From Apoderus coryli (taxonomy: Eukaryota; Arthropoda; Insecta; Coleoptera; Attelabidae), in contig OU452201.1 in the NCBI GenBank assembly GCA_911728435.2, positions 10,292,001-10,356,000 on the forward strand: a DNA stretch of 64,000 nt, read 5' to 3'. The notes below the pieces were generated by a model. The model worked only from the letters and a program-made list of their open reading frames with translations, searched no databases and was not told where the DNA came from. A program made the position numbers and the translations under genes. Numbering within the stretch: position 1 is the first letter of the stretch; the number at the start of each line of letters is the position of its first letter. Below, piece after piece: positions 61,750 through 64,000 of the stretch.

Positions 61750-63480
61750 GAATTAAACAAAATTGTTATTGCAGTTATTATTATTTTTTTACAACAAATA
61801 CGATAAGTTAAACGTTAAACACGGTATTTAAAGGTCACTTTAAATTTTTTGATGACATTATTGAGACGCGTTGTCAGTACTTATGTAAGATTAATATTTA
61901 TACAGTTACAGGAATTCACCTCATTTCCCCTAGAGTAGGTTTAGTATATTATACAGAACTATCCAGATGTAAAATTCACATATATTTGTACACATTAGCC
62001 TGGAATACTGTACAATTTTTTTCACGTGAACAATATTAATCAGCAAAAAAATGTTCTTCTTCGAATATGCACCTAATTAAATCTTTTTTAATCTCTATGT
62101 TTTACAGACTCTCCTAAAATGTACTATACTGTAATGGCTATGGATCTTTTAAAGAAATATTTAGTACATTAGGTAACATAAATTAGAGTAATTTTACGAT
62201 ATGGTCATTAAAACAAAGTACTTTACTTACTACGACTAAGTAGCAGTACTTAATATACAAACTCATATCGTTTGGCAAAATGTTTTTCTGTCCGTAATTT
62301 ACAATGAACCGTTTATTATTTTAGAACTGAACATAATGTATACTACATAGGTTGTTTCCAAATGATTGGCACTGGATATTTTTTAATCAAGATAATTTTT
62401 GAGAGATCAAAACATCGAATTGTTGGGTTATCCATTGTTGCAGACTTCTGATCAGCCTCCAATAGCTTCTTTTTACTCCCACACATCAAAAATAAATAAC
62501 GAGAGTCCAAAAGGCATGTTTTCCAACTATCTCACATTCGGGGTGGTAAAGTTTCTTGATTTCCATGGAGACAATTTTGAAAAACAACAAAGCCATTATC
62601 GATGGGGTATGAACTCACGAAAACAACATCCAAATTATTTTATTATGAAAAAAACACGTTAAGTATGTAATTTAATGGCTATAATTTACATAAAGCATTG
62701 CATTGGCAAAACACAACAAAGGGTTGATGGATATTTTTTCCAAATGACCCAGAGTAAAATATGCAATATTTTTATCTGTGAGTGTATTATTCTAATTATG
62801 TCACCAAATCAAAAGATTTACCGTGTACAAAACTGTATTTTCACCAAATCAATAAAGTGGTCAACAACATAAATAAAAAGTTTGGTTGCCAAAACTTATG
62901 ATGATGTTGACATATGACCTTTTTATATGTATCTAATGAAAATATATGTATATTTATCGCTGATTTAAATTATAATTATAAAGAAGTACTTTAGCAACTT
63001 AATATACATATCTATGTCTACATTATACATTAAATCTATCATATGATGACTAAATCAATGATCATGACCTTTTCAATATGAAATTTTGCATCTTACCATC
63101 AGGAAAAAAAAATTATATACATAATTATTATGACTCACATATTAGTATTTTTTGTAACTACTTGTATATTAGAGATTCACTGATAATAATATTATATCAT
63201 TGCAGCTTAATAATTATTTCTACCGCTACCGGTGTTACCATAATAATTCATGTGTTATTAAACTCCGGCAGCTATTATTCTTTTTTATCCACAATCTGCG
63301 CAGCGAAGACAACGTTCCAACTGACAGGACGTGCCTCTGGTCCTGTAACCGAGTTCCGAAAGATCAATAGGCGTAAACAAGGGCGTAACAGCTAACTTTA
63401 CCTAAACGAATAAAAACGTGAGGGAATTTTATGTCAATTTTCCGCTGTTTTTACAAAACTCAATATCGATGTGGACAATG
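61750..63480. other. Region upstream of beta-spectrin, no gene recognised
   Basis: The first part will contain the beta-spectrin 5' UTR intron and promoter (minus strand). Open stretches at 62399-62662 and 63078-63395 (+) show no known motif, no splice support and biased low-complexity composition. They are not called as genes. Confidence 0.45.
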
Positions 63481-63492
63481 CAAAACACCTAA

Positions 63493-63560
63493 TATAGTGG
63501 CATAGCGGACAAAAATGTTACTCAAATGTAGGATTTTGTAAAAATTTCAGCACCCACTAG
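63493..63560 (+). repeat. Diverged fragment of the ribozyme-array unit head
   Basis: TAGTGGCATAGCGGACAAAA resembles the unit head TAGTGGCAAAGCGGACTAAA. The similarity continues weakly through GGATTTTGTAAAAATTTCAG (unit: GGAATTTTGTTTAATTTAGC). The ribozyme part is absent. Suggests older copies of the family elsewhere in the genome. Confidence 0.45.
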
Positions 63561-63675
63561 TGTTAGCGAATTTTTCTTCTGCGCAAACTGCTTGGACAGG
63601 GTAACTTATGATTCTGAAACTAAGCGCCAAGTGTTCATTGGAATCGCCCACCTAAATCCAACCTATAAAGTTAAA

Positions 63676-63900
63676 AACGGTAGAATGAGCAAATCCAGAT
63701 TCAAAACCACGATGTTTTTTTTTATTTCGAAGAAAAAATGACCTAAATTGTGTGACTCTCAAGAAGTTTCTGGCGAAGTGCAACATTCCAGGGATAGACC
63801 TTCCGCCTTATTCACGTGATTTTGCACCATGTGAATTATTTTATTTTTATGTCACTAAAAAAATTTGCAACTCCACTTACGAAAGGACTATTTTTTCAAT
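63676..63900 (+). pseudogene. Mariner transposase relic
   Basis: RMSKSRFKTTMFF (63681-63719) and, in another frame, AKCNIPGIDLPPYSRDFAPC followed by ELFYFYVTKKICNSTYE (63774-63893). These match the mariner pattern RMSKSRxK..., then H/xPPYSPDLAPCDFFLFPxLK, which contains the last catalytic Asp (D34D). An internal deletion and frameshift separate the parts. Dead copy, cut by nothing obvious on the right before the window ends. Confidence 0.75.
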
Positions 63901-64000
63901 TTATAACTTAATATGTTTAAATCCCAAGTGAAATGTTTTTACGCAATATTCTCTATTTTATGTGACTACTAATACCTAAGGTTTTGTTGACCCTTCGAAG

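Noticed and set aside
62399..62662. 87-codon open frame downstream of the beta-spectrin promoter side
   Set aside because: No domain, no signal peptide, no splice context and no second exon; composition is like the surrounding non-coding DNA.

Overview
The window is nuclear DNA from an insect. Genes are AT-rich and split by GT-AG introns, and the set includes an Ac13E-type adenylyl cyclase, beta-spectrin, PRMT9, mitochondrial GUF1 and two animal thaumatin-like genes. Thaumatin-like genes make a beetle or another non-dipteran insect more likely, but the species cannot be fixed from the sequence. All multi-exon models were joined by hand from splice motifs, and reading phase closes in every one.

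Layout, left to right. 0.6-3.7 kb (+): last three exons of GUF1. 5.08-12.27 kb: a tandem array of about ten units of 537/547 bp ending in one inverted unit. The whole block is flanked by a 15-bp direct repeat and interrupted by a TA-flanked pogo/jerky-like transposon. 14.3-15.7 kb and 21.0-22.3 kb (+): two thaumatin-like genes. A degenerate copy of the GUF1 last exon at 17.2 kb shows that the GUF1-tail plus thaumatin segment was duplicated in tandem. 22.4-27.8 kb: no gene seen. 27.8-36.4 kb (-): Ac13E-like adenylyl cyclase, eight coding exons, with a large palindrome of two tRNA-like sequences and a hairpin-rich transposon in its introns. 37.9-44.3 kb (+): PRMT9, eleven exons, with a frameshifted THAP-domain gene on the opposite strand inside an intron. 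45.7-61.7 kb (-): beta-spectrin, with two first coding exons, several frame-neutral cassette exons and a candidate 192-codon cassette exon. 61.8-64 kb: no gene; a mariner relic at the end.

The most striking content is the tandem array. Each full unit carries a hammerhead self-cleaving ribozyme on the minus strand (plus strand in the inverted unit): core CUGACGA / GAAA / GUC with three consistent helices, including an extended stem I. Six copies are intact. Four share the same change at the invariant core C3 and should be dead, and one has lost half the motif. Active and dead units alternate in a three-unit higher-order repeat of 1,621 bp, which is exactly the distance between successive active cleavage sites. 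Together with the 15-bp target-site duplication and the inverted end unit, this points to a retrozyme or Penelope-associated element that moved as a block through a self-cleaved RNA.

The protein genes do not form a pathway; they are ordinary neighbours. Ac13E and PRMT9 are head to head across about 1.5 kb. Mobile DNA (CAGGGTG-ended MITEs, non-LTR reverse-transcriptase relics, mariner, foldback elements) fills introns and intergenic DNA.
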